64,000 nt of DNA from Enterobacter sp. JUb54. GTDB lineage: Bacteria; Pseudomonadota; Gammaproteobacteria; Enterobacterales; Enterobacteriaceae. The stretch covers positions 5,240,725-5,304,724 of the forward strand of contig NZ_CP060418.1 in the NCBI RefSeq assembly GCF_014298075.1. Reading direction: 5' to 3'. Under the pieces are notes generated by a model. That model did not search any database and was not told the origin of the DNA. It was given only the letters and a program-made list of their open reading frames with translations. Positions 25,865 to 33,600 of this stretch are shown here, piece after piece; the stretch's first letter is position 1; each line of letters opens with the position of its first letter. Position numbers and translations under genes: made by a program.

Positions 25865-25915
25865 TCAAGCACTAAATCGGAACCCGTAAACGGGACCCCA
25901 CGATTTAGCACTTGA
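25865..25915 (-). repeat. f1 hairpin C-like stem-loop (minus-strand origin)
   Basis: On the reverse strand the arms are TCAAGTGCTAAATCG and CGATTTAGTGCTTGA, with GGGGTCCCGTTTACGGGTTC between them. f1 has the same arms (GTCAAGCTCTAAATCG / CCGATTTAGTGCTT) and a similar loop (GGGGCTCCCTTTAGGGTT). The substitutions largely keep both stems paired, which suggests selection for structure. Confidence 0.8.
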
Positions 25916-26255
25916 CGATTTGTCCCCGCAGCTACGCATAGCTACCAGAAAGACAATATATTATTTACCCTATCTTTTATTTGCTTTTTATTCGTCGTGC
26001 AGTGTATTTATTATGTAGCCGCTATTGACAAGTATTTTATATCGGTTATTTATTTAAATATAAGTGTAGTTCAGCTTTTTTTGTTTTTCGGAAACTGAGG
26101 CAAGGTGTAATAGCGTATCCGCTATTTACCCAATCCTTCGGATTGCTCTATCTCGCTTTGCTCGTAGGGTTGAAAAAGATCTACCCTTCCGCCTATTCCC
26201 CTTGTCAAAGGGGAGGCGGTAAACCATACAGTTTAATATTATAGGAGTATTTAAA

Positions 26256-26363
26256 ATGAATGATGATTTAGGTTTTATAAATAACATAGATGGGAAAATT
26301 TTATTTGAGTATTATCAATATTTAACTAATGCCATACTGGGTGATGATGACACAAAAAAATAA
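26256..26363 (+). CDS. Small hypothetical protein, 35 aa
   Basis: Strong ribosome-binding site (AGGAG, eleven bases before ATG). Acidic peptide MNDDLGFINNIDGKILFEYY, ending DDDTKK. First of a string of four small, closely spaced frames leading to mobC. No family recognised. Confidence 0.45.
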   Translation: MNDDLGFINNIDGKILFEYYQYLTNAILGDDDTKK

Positions 26364-26366
26364 TTT

Positions 26367-26627
26367 GTGAAATATGAACATTATGACTTGGATTATTTAA
26401 GGTATTATCTTGAAGCGAGTATCTATTTTTTAGGTGAGGCAAGAGATGAAGCAAATAGAGATGTTGAAATAAAAGATTTAAACGAAGCAGTGGAGATAAT
26501 AAATAAATTATCAAATAGGGCTAAGGTTGCTTTAGCTGAACATATTATATTGTGGTTTGAAGATATATCATTGGTAGGTTCTTATACACTATTTAGATTT
26601 TTAGGCAGGGAGAAAAGAATATTATGA
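26367..26627 (+). CDS. Hypothetical acidic helical protein, 86 aa
   Basis: GTG start three bases after the preceding stop. Helical and acidic (YLRYYLEASIYFLGEARDEA ... IKDLNEAVEIINKLSNRAKV) with no membrane span. The stop overlaps the next ATG as ATGA. No family recognised; position suggests an accessory gene of the mobilisation operon. Confidence 0.55.
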   Translation: MKYEHYDLDYLRYYLEASIYFLGEARDEANRDVEIKDLNEAVEIINKLSNRAKVALAEHIILWFEDISLVGSYTLFRFLGREKRIL

Positions 26628-26800
26628 TGATTATGTCTGTAGCAATGGTAATACTTTGTATTATGTTGGGAGGTTTTATGATCCGTAGCTGTACTCGAAA
26701 AACAAACTCTTCAAGCGAAGCAAAGCAAGCAATATCAGAAGTTAGAAAAATGATAGATAAAAAAGCATTGATTAAATACAAAAGGAATAATAGAACATGA
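26624..26800 (+). CDS. Small single-span membrane protein, 58 aa
   Basis: MMIMSVAMVILCIMLGGFMI is a transmembrane helix, followed by a basic helical tail (IRSCTRKTN ... KKALIKYKRNNRT). Both its start and its stop overlap neighbours in ATGA fashion, strong evidence that it is translated as part of the operon. A small membrane protein before mobC/mobA is reminiscent of entry-exclusion or MobD/E-type helpers, without proof. Confidence 0.6.
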   Translation: MMIMSVAMVILCIMLGGFMIRSCTRKTNSSSEAKQAISEVRKMIDKKALIKYKRNNRT

Positions 26801-27086
26801 ATGTAGAAAACTTAATGAATAGTATGACTATAGAATATAAGCTCGAAATACTGGCAAGGTTTTTTATTACATAGAACAAAACAAAGATATACCATTTAAT
26901 GAAATCAATAGTGATGAGCGAGATTTTTGTTATTTTGTAGCCAATAGATACATTACAGAAAATAAAGCTGATGAGCTTATTGAAGCATTACTTATTGAAA
27001 ATGATAACGACTACATAAGAGCAACAGATGATTACATTATCCAGAGGAATAAAGAATGCGAACAGACAGAAAAAGAGGGCGTATAG
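26797..27086 (+). pseudogene. Small acidic gene with frameshift in a T6 run
   Basis: The frame opens MNVENLMNSMTIEYKLEILA and stops at 26872. One extra base in the T6 run at 26860-26865 would join it to a second frame (FYYIEQNKDIPFNEINSDER ... NDNDYIRATDDYIIQ) that runs to 27086 and gives a 95-residue acidic helical protein overlapping the start of mobC. Either the gene is broken, or the run is a slippage or programmed frameshift site, or a base was missed in sequencing. Confidence 0.6.
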
Positions 27087-27430
27087 AATTAAATCACGAA
27101 GAACGCAGAGATATATCTATACAGTTTAGAGTAAACAAAGCAGAGTTTGAATATTTAAAAGAACTTGTTGAGGCATCCGGTCTTGAAAGAGGCCATTACA
27201 TTAGGAAAGAGATTTTAAACTCTGAACCTATTGTTAAAAGAAAAATGCCTGAAATAAATCAAAAAACATACATGCAGCTTTCAGCAGTTGCCAATAATAT
27301 AAACCAAGCAACAAAGAAACTAAATGGTAATGAGTATTTTGATAAAAATGAGGTTGATAAACTCAACTTTAATATAAAACAGGTTGGTAGAAGGATAATA
27401 GAGATAAATAAAGACTTGGGGTATATATGA
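27056..27430 (+). CDS. mobC: MobC-type mobilisation auxiliary protein
   Basis: 124 residues. A basic N-terminus (RTDRKRGRIELNHEERRDI) and ribbon-helix-helix-like segment (IQFRVNKAEFEYLKELVEAS) are followed by the conserved MobC tail with VANNINQATKKLN and VGRRIIEINKDLG. MobC proteins bind oriT beside the relaxase and help melt the nick site. GAGGA precedes the ATG. Its TGA overlaps the relaxase ATG (ATGA), as usual for this module. The origin of transfer should be just upstream, within about 26.2-27.0 kb. Confidence 0.88.
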   Translation: MRTDRKRGRIELNHEERRDISIQFRVNKAEFEYLKELVEASGLERGHYIRKEILNSEPIVKRKMPEINQKTYMQLSAVANNINQATKKLNGNEYFDKNEVDKLNFNIKQVGRRIIEINKDLGYI

Positions 27431-28899
27431 AAGGGAATGTAGCTAAAACAGGGAGATCATTTAAAAATAGGGTTGATTATATATTAAAAGATGATCACAG
27501 TTTTATTTGTAGCAATATGTCAGCAGATAAAAATAACGTTAGTGAGTTAACTGATGAGTTTAAAACTGTAAGCGGCTTTAGACAAAATATAAAAAAACCA
27601 GTCTTTCATGCATTTTTATCTCTTCCAAAAGATGAAAAATTAACAGATGAAAAATGGCAGGAGATAGCAAAAGACTATTTGAAAGAAATGAATGTTGATA
27701 TAGAAAAAAATCAATATATTTGTGTGCGTCATAAAGATACAGATCAAGACCATATTCATATTGTAGCAAACAGGATCGGCCTTGATGGTTCTGTATGGCA
27801 TGGTCAGCACTCAGCATTTAACACGATAGCAGCTTGTGAACGTTTAGAAGTAAAGCACAGCTTAACCATTACTAAAGGCTTACAGGGGCAAAAATCAGAC
27901 GTATCAGCACCAACCAAGAACGAGATCGAGCTGGCATTGAGGACAGGTGAGAAACCAGCCCGTTTAGTGCTTCAAGCCTCTCTACAAGCCGCTATGGTAG
28001 GAAAACCAGACTTAGGGACGTTCGTAGAACGTCTGCAGGCCGTAGGCATTGAACCTCAGTTCAATGTTGCCAGCACTGGCAACGTGGCGGGTTGTTCTTT
28101 CAGTGTGGGAGATGTGGCATTTAAAGGCTCACAGTTGGGTAAAAAATTTAGTTGGAACACTATAAAAAACAAGGTGAAATATGACAAAAATAGAGATGAT
28201 GAACTCGTTAGAAGATTCGCAGCAAGAAAAACAGATGACGAAAATAGTATTAGACGATCATTTGTTGAACCAAATATCAATGACGATAGAACCATTATCA
28301 GAAACGATGATGATATTATCGGAGTCAGTCAGCACAGCATTAAACCAGACACAACAGACACTAATAAGAGTGAACAACTCATTAGAGGCAACAACAATCG
28401 CTTTAAACTCAGCGAAAAATACAATAGACCAACAAGCCCAAAAGTTAGAAGAACAACACAAAAAGCTGCACAAGTACTCAACAGAGTTAAAAAACAATAC
28501 CATAAAGAACCAATCAAAACTTATACTAAAAGTAGCTTCAATAGTAGGGGTTCTAAACTTATCAGCGGTTCTATTGGTAGGATACTTGATCATGCAGAAA
28601 CAGCAAACGCAGCCACAAATAAATTTAGACTCAAGAGCGGTAGCCGTTTTAATAGTAGAGCAACTAAGCTCGAAGAGATGAGATATAGGCTGGGAATAAT
28701 AAAACCAGTTATTAAGTCTAAAAATAAAGAGAAGACCATGAAAGAAGAAATAAAGAAAAAACCATCATATATGGTTGATTATGAGAATATATTTAAATAC
28801 AAGATAAAGCACGATTCAAAAGGAAAACAACCCAAGGGGCAATTAACACAAATTGAAGGAGGCAGGATTTTAAAATCTAAAGCCTTTAAACTGCGATGA
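27427..28899 (+). CDS. mobA: MobA/MbeA-type relaxase
   Basis: 490 residues. The relaxase domain covers about 1-150. The candidate catalytic tyrosine is Y18 in NRVDYILKDD. The metal-binding motif is RHKDTDQDHIHIVANRIG (H102, H109, H111), in the style of MOB-P relaxases of ColE1-like plasmids. A second conserved block after residue 175 (PARLVLQASLQAAMVGKPDL) is also typical. The C-terminal 200 residues are basic and low in complexity, and in another frame they encode a mobB-like protein. The enzyme would nick oriT and lead the strand into a helper transfer system. No coupling protein or secretion genes are present. Confidence 0.9.
   Translation: MKGNVAKTGRSFKNRVDYILKDDHSFICSNMSADKNNVSELTDEFKTVSGFRQNIKKPVFHAFLSLPKDEKLTDEKWQEIAKDYLKEMNVDIEKNQYICVRHKDTDQDHIHIVANRIGLDGSVWHGQHSAFNTIAACERLEVKHSLTITKGLQGQKSDVSAPTKNEIELALRTGEKPARLVLQASLQAAMVGKPDLGTFVERLQAVGIEPQFNVASTGNVAGCSFSVGDVAFKGSQLGKKFSWNTIKNKVKYDKNRDDELVRRFAARKTDDENSIRRSFVEPNINDDRTIIRNDDDIIGVSQHSIKPDTTDTNKSEQLIRGNNNRFKLSEKYNRPTSPKVRRTTQKAAQVLNRVKKQYHKEPIKTYTKSSFNSRGSKLISGSIGRILDHAETANAATNKFRLKSGSRFNSRATKLEEMRYRLGIIKPVIKSKNKEKTMKEEIKKKPSYMVDYENIFKYKIKHDSKGKQPKGQLTQIEGGRILKSKAFKLR
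28181..28681 (+). CDS. MobB-like protein nested inside mobA in another frame
   Basis: 166 residues in the +2-type frame within mobA. AAGGTG lies four bases before its ATG. It has a long alternating helical region suited to a coiled coil (about 45-110: NNSLEATTIALNSAKNTIDQ, then QQAQKLEEQHKKLH) and a transmembrane helix (about 115-137, LILKVASIVGVLNLSAVLLVGYLIM). ColE1-type mbeB and mbeD overlap mbeA in just this way, and MobB-type proteins are coiled-coil membrane-associated helpers of relaxosome docking. The open frame, start signal and coherent domain order argue against a shadow frame. Confidence 0.7.
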   Translation: MTKIEMMNSLEDSQQEKQMTKIVLDDHLLNQISMTIEPLSETMMILSESVSTALNQTQQTLIRVNNSLEATTIALNSAKNTIDQQAQKLEEQHKKLHKYSTELKNNTIKNQSKLILKVASIVGVLNLSAVLLVGYLIMQKQQTQPQINLDSRAVAVLIVEQLSSKR

Positions 28900-29018
28900 A
28901 AATGATTAATATATTATGAACTATAGGTGATTAATGATAAGTATGTGGTTTTAGCATAATATTAGACTGAGTTCATTTTGGACGATGATCAAATCGCCCA
29001 AAGGTTTTAGCTATAGTA

Positions 29019-30137
29019 TCAAGTTTTTTCTTCATATTCAGGAATAGATACAAGTCCTTGTTCTGTGCGAATAAACCTGTGCCGCATTGGTTTAAATGGT
29101 GATTGCTTTGCTACTTCTAATGATAAATTTGTGAGCAAACCAAAAGCTTTATGTGCATATTCTAAGCAATCATATTTACCACGATCTTGAAGAGAAATTC
29201 GCGATATTTCTTTAAAGTTTTCTATATACTTATTAAAATCACTTTTCTTACATCGTTCACTATAAAGCTTTTCGGGATTAGCGGGTAACGGGAAACGAAC
29301 TGCAGGAAGTTCTTTACCTTCAGGCATAGCGATAGGCTCATGAATTGCATATAAATTATGGCTTGCAATATTTATTGGTGCAGAGTGCATTACTAGATCT
29401 CTATAATTTCCCAACTCAAACAGCCATCCACCAATGCTCATTTCCTTTTTCAGATAAGTCTCTATTTCTGAATGATCTTTCTTTGAGTTTAAAAATCTTA
29501 GCAGGCCTCCTGCAGTTGTAATTTCTTTTCCTTGTTGCTTACTGATCCCTCCATTTGAGAAGTTGTATACATACTCGCAAAGATTATCTCGAAGGATTCC
29601 AGAATCAAATAAAAATGAATGGAATTCTTGATAAACTAAATCGGTATATCCATCCTGAAATCGTTGCCCGCTTTTGAAACTTTCTTTTAAAACTAATGCA
29701 TTTAATTGTTGTTGATAAGAAACAGCTAAGTTTTTTAACCGGTTGTTAATTGTGTTCAGTTGAAATCGGATTCTATTTGAAAGATCATAGCTAATTCCAT
29801 TTTTGTTATGAAATGATGACAGAGCTATTCCACCCCATGTCTGTATGGCATCCCAATTAGACCAAATATTCTTTTGGTTAACATAGCCTCGAAACTCTCT
29901 TGGGGACTCACCTATATATTCACTTTCATTAGAAGTAAACTCAACGCCGATAATTTTTAAGTTGATTTTATTAACTGCATAAAAGAGTTTACCGTATTGA
30001 TCTATTTTTATTTGTGTTATTTTTCCATCTTTAGTTTTTGGCCAAATTAAAACTTCATCACTTAATGGTTCAATTGTAGCAATAGGACCGCCTGATAAAA
30101 ATACAGTTCTTCCGCAGAATGGCCAATTATCTTTCAT
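29019..30137 (-). CDS. Hypothetical protein with HEPN-like Rx4H motif
   Basis: 372 residues, AGAGGTAAG just before the ATG. The N-terminal 100 residues are beta-rich; the remainder is helical. The segment GNYRDLVMHSAPI contains R246-x4-H251, the catalytic pattern of HEPN ribonucleases, in a helix with a following short strand, as in several abortive-infection and toxin families. No partner nucleotidyltransferase gene is adjacent. Low-GC like the rest of the island, it converges with mobA and lies just upstream of the integrase region. The fold assignment is inference; the motif alone is short. Confidence 0.6.
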   Translation of the reverse strand: MKDNWPFCGRTVFLSGGPIATIEPLSDEVLIWPKTKDGKITQIKIDQYGKLFYAVNKINLKIIGVEFTSNESEYIGESPREFRGYVNQKNIWSNWDAIQTWGGIALSSFHNKNGISYDLSNRIRFQLNTINNRLKNLAVSYQQQLNALVLKESFKSGQRFQDGYTDLVYQEFHSFLFDSGILRDNLCEYVYNFSNGGISKQQGKEITTAGGLLRFLNSKKDHSEIETYLKKEMSIGGWLFELGNYRDLVMHSAPINIASHNLYAIHEPIAMPEGKELPAVRFPLPANPEKLYSERCKKSDFNKYIENFKEISRISLQDRGKYDCLEYAHKAFGLLTNLSLEVAKQSPFKPMRHRFIRTEQGLVSIPEYEEKT

Positions 30138-30273
30138 GCTTACCTCTGTGGTTTGTTCAATGTCCTGTATGGTTAATAAAATGAGAATCTAAATAATATT
30201 GTGCAGCAACATAAATATGTAGTCAACTTATCACTGCCATATCGTATAATGTAAAAAAGTAATGATTCATACG

Positions 30274-31503
30274 TTATGCAGCAATAGCATTGAGTTTCTT
30301 GGCCTGAACGTAATCTCCCCACCACTGCATCAGTTCTGTTCTTTCAGCAAGATACTCTGAACGATTGTAGGCAGCTATGATTTCGTTGTTCTTAGTATGA
30401 GCTAAGGCTGATTCAAGCACTTCTGTTCTAAATCTACCACTTTCTTCAGCAGCCGTTCTTGCTATAGAACGCATTCCGTGGGCGACCAGCTCCCCACCGA
30501 ATCCCATACGGATGATTGCAGCATTAGCTGTTTGCTCATGCATGTGGTTAAGCGGGGCTTTGATACTTGGGAAAACCCACTCTCTATGACCACTGATTGG
30601 TCTGATTAACTCAAGGATGCGCATTGCCTCTTTACTTAGCGGAATCTTGTGAGGGCGCTTCATCTTCATAAACTCACCGGGGATATTCCAGAACCGATTA
30701 TCTTCGTCTATATCACTCCAACGAGCACGGACTGCTTCTCCCGGACGAACCCACGTAAGGAGCTGCCACTCAATTAGAAGACGTGTTTCGAGCCGTATGG
30801 AAGCGTTAGATATGGCGAGCATGAACCGGGGGAGTTCATTCGGTGGTAAAGCTGGCATGTTTTGCTTCTTGGGTTTACTGAAACGCTGACCGAGGTTATC
30901 AGCAGGATTAAACTCAATAAGTTCTTCTGTCGCAGCCCAACGGAAAATTTCATTTAGACGTGAAATGATGCGGCGCAGGGTTTCCAATACGCCTCGTTGT
31001 TCTATGGGGTCAAGGTGTTGTTTTAAGAGCTTGGGACGGATCTCTTTGATAGGAACGTTGCCTAAACCGGGGAAGACATTTCGTTCAAGGCTCCGCCAGA
31101 TGTCTTCTGCGTGGTCTGGAGAGATACCAGAGGTCTTAACCTTCTCATCTAACCATTTCCTAGCAACCGCCTGCAGCGTGTGCTCAGTAGCATCCTTAAG
31201 GGCGTTGGCTTTATCGTTGTTGTGAATCTGCGGATCGATATTATTTGCAAGCAACGACAAGTATTCATCACGTAAAGCCCGAGCCTTGGCAAGTGTGAGA
31301 TGAGGGTAGGTTCCTAAGCTCATCTTTGTTCGCTTCTTACTTACTGGCACTGCATACCTGAAATACCAATTTTTCTTACCGCCCTTTGATAGGGGAGCGA
31401 TTCGTAGCATCAGGCCATCACCGTCAAAAAGGTTGATTTCCTTTTCTGCTGGCTTGGTATTTTTGATTTCAGTGTCAGTAAGTTTCTTAGCGATCTTTGC
31501 CAT
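30274..31503 (-). CDS. Tyrosine recombinase (P4-type integrase) for ssrA
   Basis: 409 residues from the ATG at 31503, which has GAGG suitably spaced; a longer frame starts at 31557 through a GGGACCC/GGGTCCC hairpin. DUF4102 N-terminal arm-binding domain (KLTDTEIKNTKPAEKEINLF), core-binding domain (about 110-205), then the catalytic domain with R (WVRPGEAVRARW), HxxR (HGMRSIARTAAE), a late histidine (ALAHT) and the tyrosine nucleophile (IIAAYNRSEY). The gene points away from ssrA, starting about 165 bases from the tmRNA end, the classic layout for site-specific islands. It should catalyse insertion into and excision from the ssrA 3' end. Confidence 0.93.
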   Translation of the reverse strand: MAKIAKKLTDTEIKNTKPAEKEINLFDGDGLMLRIAPLSKGGKKNWYFRYAVPVSKKRTKMSLGTYPHLTLAKARALRDEYLSLLANNIDPQIHNNDKANALKDATEHTLQAVARKWLDEKVKTSGISPDHAEDIWRSLERNVFPGLGNVPIKEIRPKLLKQHLDPIEQRGVLETLRRIISRLNEIFRWAATEELIEFNPADNLGQRFSKPKKQNMPALPPNELPRFMLAISNASIRLETRLLIEWQLLTWVRPGEAVRARWSDIDEDNRFWNIPGEFMKMKRPHKIPLSKEAMRILELIRPISGHREWVFPSIKAPLNHMHEQTANAAIIRMGFGGELVAHGMRSIARTAAEESGRFRTEVLESALAHTKNNEIIAAYNRSEYLAERTELMQWWGDYVQAKKLNAIAA

Positions 31504-31584
31504 TTTAGGACCCTCGATTTTGGGACCCTTTTCATTGGGTCCCAAAAAGGGTGCCATAACGAGTAGCTTCTAGCAAATCTCAGT

Positions 31585-31644
31585 AGACTTCTGTAGACGT
31601 AAAAAAGCCCGCAAGGCTGGTTCCAAGCGGGCTTTGTAGACTTC
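31585..31644. promoter_or_regulatory. Integrase arm-site and hairpin region at right border
   Basis: Two AGACTTC sites (31585-31591 and 31638-31644) flank a hairpin with AAGCCCGC/GCGGGCTT arms (31605-31634). The same set recurs at the left border with slightly longer spacing. They are candidates for integrase arm-type binding sites and for a terminator isolating ssrA from the integrase promoter. Confidence 0.5.
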
Positions 31645-31668
31645 GGTATACGTCATAATACTAAAAAG

Positions 31669-32032
31669 TGGTGGAGCTGGCGGGAGTTGAACCCGCGTCC
31701 GAAATTCCTACATCCTCGGTACTACATGCTTAGTCAGTCTTTACATTCGCCTGGCACCTGCGGATTGACACGCCACTACCAGACTAGCCTGATTAGTTTT
31801 AACGCTTCAACCCCAGGCAGGATTTCCACGCGATCTCTTTTGGGTTTGACCTCTCTTGAATCCCCGTCTTAAGAGCGGAAGCTAGGGAGAGAGGGCTCAG
31901 AGCAGGTTATTAAGCTGCTAAAGCGTAGTTTTCGTCGTTTGCGACTATTTTTTTGCGGCTTTTTACGAGGCCAACCGCCCCTCGGCATGCACCTTGGGTT
32001 TCGCAAATCCCGTCGAATCCAGAATCAGCCCC
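31669..32032 (-). ncRNA. ssrA: tmRNA
   Basis: 364 nucleotides. The 5' end GGGGCTGATTCTGGATTCGA and the 3' end GCCAGCTCCACCA form the tRNA-Ala-like domain. The internal frame encodes the tag ANDENYALAA followed by TAA TAA, identical to the E. coli/Klebsiella tag. Pseudoknot-forming segments are conserved. tmRNA rescues ribosomes stalled on broken mRNAs together with SmpB, encoded just upstream on the same strand. The 3' end serves as the island integration site and is intact, so insertion has not damaged it. Confidence 0.98.
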
Positions 32033-32175
32033 AATGTGTTACGGCAAGTATAACAGATTAGTGAATGCGGTTACCAGTACTGCGTAGGATGATTATTACG
32101 GGGGAGTGGGCAAAAAAGCAGCATCAACAACGATATAGCGCAGAAGGGCCAGCTGAGCTGGCCCTGAAGAGGGGA

Positions 32176-32658
32176 TTAGCGGCCCGCGTGTTTCATAATG
32201 CGCGCTTTATCCAGCGCCCACTCACGATCTTTGAGGTCGGTACGCTTATCGTGCTGTTTCTTACCTTTCGCGACGCCGATTTTCACTTTGCACCAGGCGT
32301 TCTTCCAGTACAGCGACAGGGCCACGACGGTATAACCTTCACGGTTGATACGGCCATACAGGTTATCCAGCTCGCGCTGATTGAGCAGCAGCTTACGGGT
32401 ACGGGTTGGATCGCACACGTAGTGGGTGGAGGCCACGGCCATCGGCGTAAAGTTTGCGCCGAACAGGTAGGCCTCGCCATCTTTCAGGATAACGTAGCTG
32501 TCGCCGATGTTGGCTTTGCCGGCGCGCAGAGATTTAACTTCCCACCCTTGCAGAGCAAGACCAGCCTCGTATTCATCTTCGATAAAGTATTCATGGCGGG
32601 CGCGTTTATTCAGCGCAATGGTGGCTGATCCAGGTTTGTGGGCTTTTTTCTTGGTCAT
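32176..32658 (-). CDS. smpB: SsrA-binding protein SmpB
   Basis: 160 residues, full length, with the conserved start ([20 protein letters not shown]), the beta-barrel core ([14 protein letters not shown]) and the basic C-terminal tail ([30 protein letters not shown]) that enters the decoding site. It escorts tmRNA to stalled ribosomes. A perfect GGGCCAGCT/AGCTGGCCC stem (32146-32164) lies just after the stop without a clear T-run, and ssrA begins about 140 bases downstream. Confidence 0.97.
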   Translation of the reverse strand: MTKKKAHKPGSATIALNKRARHEYFIEDEYEAGLALQGWEVKSLRAGKANIGDSYVILKDGEAYLFGANFTPMAVASTHYVCDPTRTRKLLLNQRELDNLYGRINREGYTVVALSLYWKNAWCKVKIGVAKGKKQHDKRTDLKDREWALDKARIMKHAGR

Positions 32659-32810
32659 AATGTCCTGAAGTCATTGCTAAACGGGAACACAGTACCTCAA
32701 TCCATCCTGCGAGGTGTAATGCGCTATCTTAGCACGAGTTGCGGCACAGCGTTTTTTTTAGCGCCAGATAAATGATATTATTTGCGCCGTGTTTAAATGT
32801 GGAACTTGCT

Positions 32811-33248
32811 ATGCCTCAGATTAGCCGTACTGCGCTGGTGCCCTTCAGCGTGGAACAGATGTATCAACTCGTGAATGACGTGAAGTCCTATCCTGATTTC
32901 TTGCCTGGCTGTACCGGGAGCCGTGTGCTGGAATCTGGGCCGACGCAAATGATGGCGGCGGTTGATGTGTCCAAGGCAGGCATCAGCAAGACGTTCACCA
33001 CTCGCAATACGCTTACCAGCAACCACAGCATTTTGATGAGCCTGGTCGATGGCCCGTTTAAGAAATTGATTGGTGGCTGGAAGTTTATCCCGTTAAGCCC
33101 GGATGCCTGCAAAATTGAGTTTCACCTCGATTTTGAATTCACCAATATGCTGATCGAGATGGCGTTTGGCCGCATCTTTAAAGAGCTGGCGATAAACATG
33201 GTGCAGGCTTTCACCGCCCGGGCCAAAGAGGTTTATCGTGTCGGCTAA
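32811..33248 (+). CDS. ratA: RatA, START-like domain protein
   Basis: 145 residues from ATG-CCT at 32811 ([13 protein letters not shown]); a start 13 codons earlier (32772) is an alternative used in some annotations. It has a START/coenzyme-Q-binding fold ([21 protein letters not shown]). E. coli RatA was reported to block 50S-30S subunit joining, and homologues (Coq10 type) assist ubiquinone function; which role applies is debated. It overlaps rnfH by eleven bases and is divergent from smpB. Confidence 0.93.
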   Translation: MPQISRTALVPFSVEQMYQLVNDVKSYPDFLPGCTGSRVLESGPTQMMAAVDVSKAGISKTFTTRNTLTSNHSILMSLVDGPFKKLIGGWKFIPLSPDACKIEFHLDFEFTNMLIEMAFGRIFKELAINMVQAFTARAKEVYRVG

Positions 33249-33528
33249 AATCGTGGTTGAAGTTGCCTATGCGCTGCCGGAAAAACAGTATTTGCAAAGC
33301 GTGAAGCTGGAAGAGGGGGCGACCGTCGAACAGGCGATTCAGGCCAGCGGTCTGCTGACGCTGCGCGACGATATCGATCTGACCAAAAACAAGGTCGGGA
33401 TATACAGTCGTCCCGCTAAGCTGCACGATGCGGTGCATGATGGTGACCGGGTAGAGATTTACCGCCCACTAATTGCGGACCCGAAAGAACTGCGGCGCCA
33501 GCGCGCGGAAAAAAGCGCCGACAAGTAG
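33238..33528 (+). CDS. rnfH: RnfH family protein
   Basis: 96 residues with a GTG start inside the end of ratA. A ubiquitin-like beta-grasp fold is indicated by [20 protein letters not shown] and the end [20 protein letters not shown]. The family (UPF0125) sometimes neighbours rnf genes, but here it follows ratA as in E. coli. Biochemical role unestablished. Confidence 0.93.
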   Translation: MSAKIVVEVAYALPEKQYLQSVKLEEGATVEQAIQASGLLTLRDDIDLTKNKVGIYSRPAKLHDAVHDGDRVEIYRPLIADPKELRRQRAEKSADK

Positions 33529-33547
33529 CAGCCGTAACCGTGGTGAT

Positions 33548-33575
33548 AAAAAAAGCGCTCAATGAGCGCTTTTTG
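33548..33575. terminator. Bidirectional terminator between rnfH and bamE
   Basis: AAAAAAAGCGCTCA/TGAGCGCTTTTT, symmetrical with A and T runs on both sides, between convergent genes. Confidence 0.9.
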
Positions 33576-33600
33576 CATTTCTGGTCCGATGCTGACCCGA

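Larger units (their letters stand above)
25802..26220 (-). other. Filamentous-phage (f1/M13)-like intergenic region: hairpin array
   Basis: A non-coding stretch holding at least six hairpins. On the reverse strand, in the order of the f1 genome, a hairpin like f1 hairpin C is followed by one like hairpin D. In f1 these are the minus-strand origin and the stem next to the plus-strand origin. The f1 plus-strand nick region that follows hairpin D in the phage is not present; the sequence runs straight into the zinc-ribbon gene. Other stems: AGCTA/TAGCT (25930-25943), AATAGCG/CGCTATT (26109-26126), CAATCC/GGATTG (26131-26145) and a long CCGCCT-CCCC/GGGG-GGCGG stem (26189-26219). Possible roles are single-strand initiation after mobilisation, or packaging or replication with a helper inovirus. 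Confidence 0.75.
21796..31671. mobile_element. ssrA-associated integrative mobilisable island
   Basis: About 9.9 kb, clearly more AT-rich than the flanking backbone. It is bounded on the right by the intact ssrA 3' end next to a tyrosine recombinase gene, and on the left by a degenerate copy of that end. It carries an AlpA-like regulator, a relaxase with MobC and MobB-like partners, two candidate defence or interference proteins and an f1-phage-like hairpin region. No type IV secretion or replication initiator genes are visible. If it transfers it must borrow a helper conjugation system. The class is integrative mobilisable element; I do not recognise this particular one. Confidence 0.75.

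Noticed and set aside
25802..25920. Cloning-vector contamination as source of the f1-like sequence
   Set aside because: The match is diverged with paired changes, lacks the vector f1 ori remainder (hairpins A, E and nick site) and is embedded in native low-GC sequence.
32146..32164. GGGCCAGCT/AGCTGGCCC stem after smpB as terminator
   Set aside because: Perfect stem but no T-run on the reverse strand; cannot be called a Rho-independent terminator.
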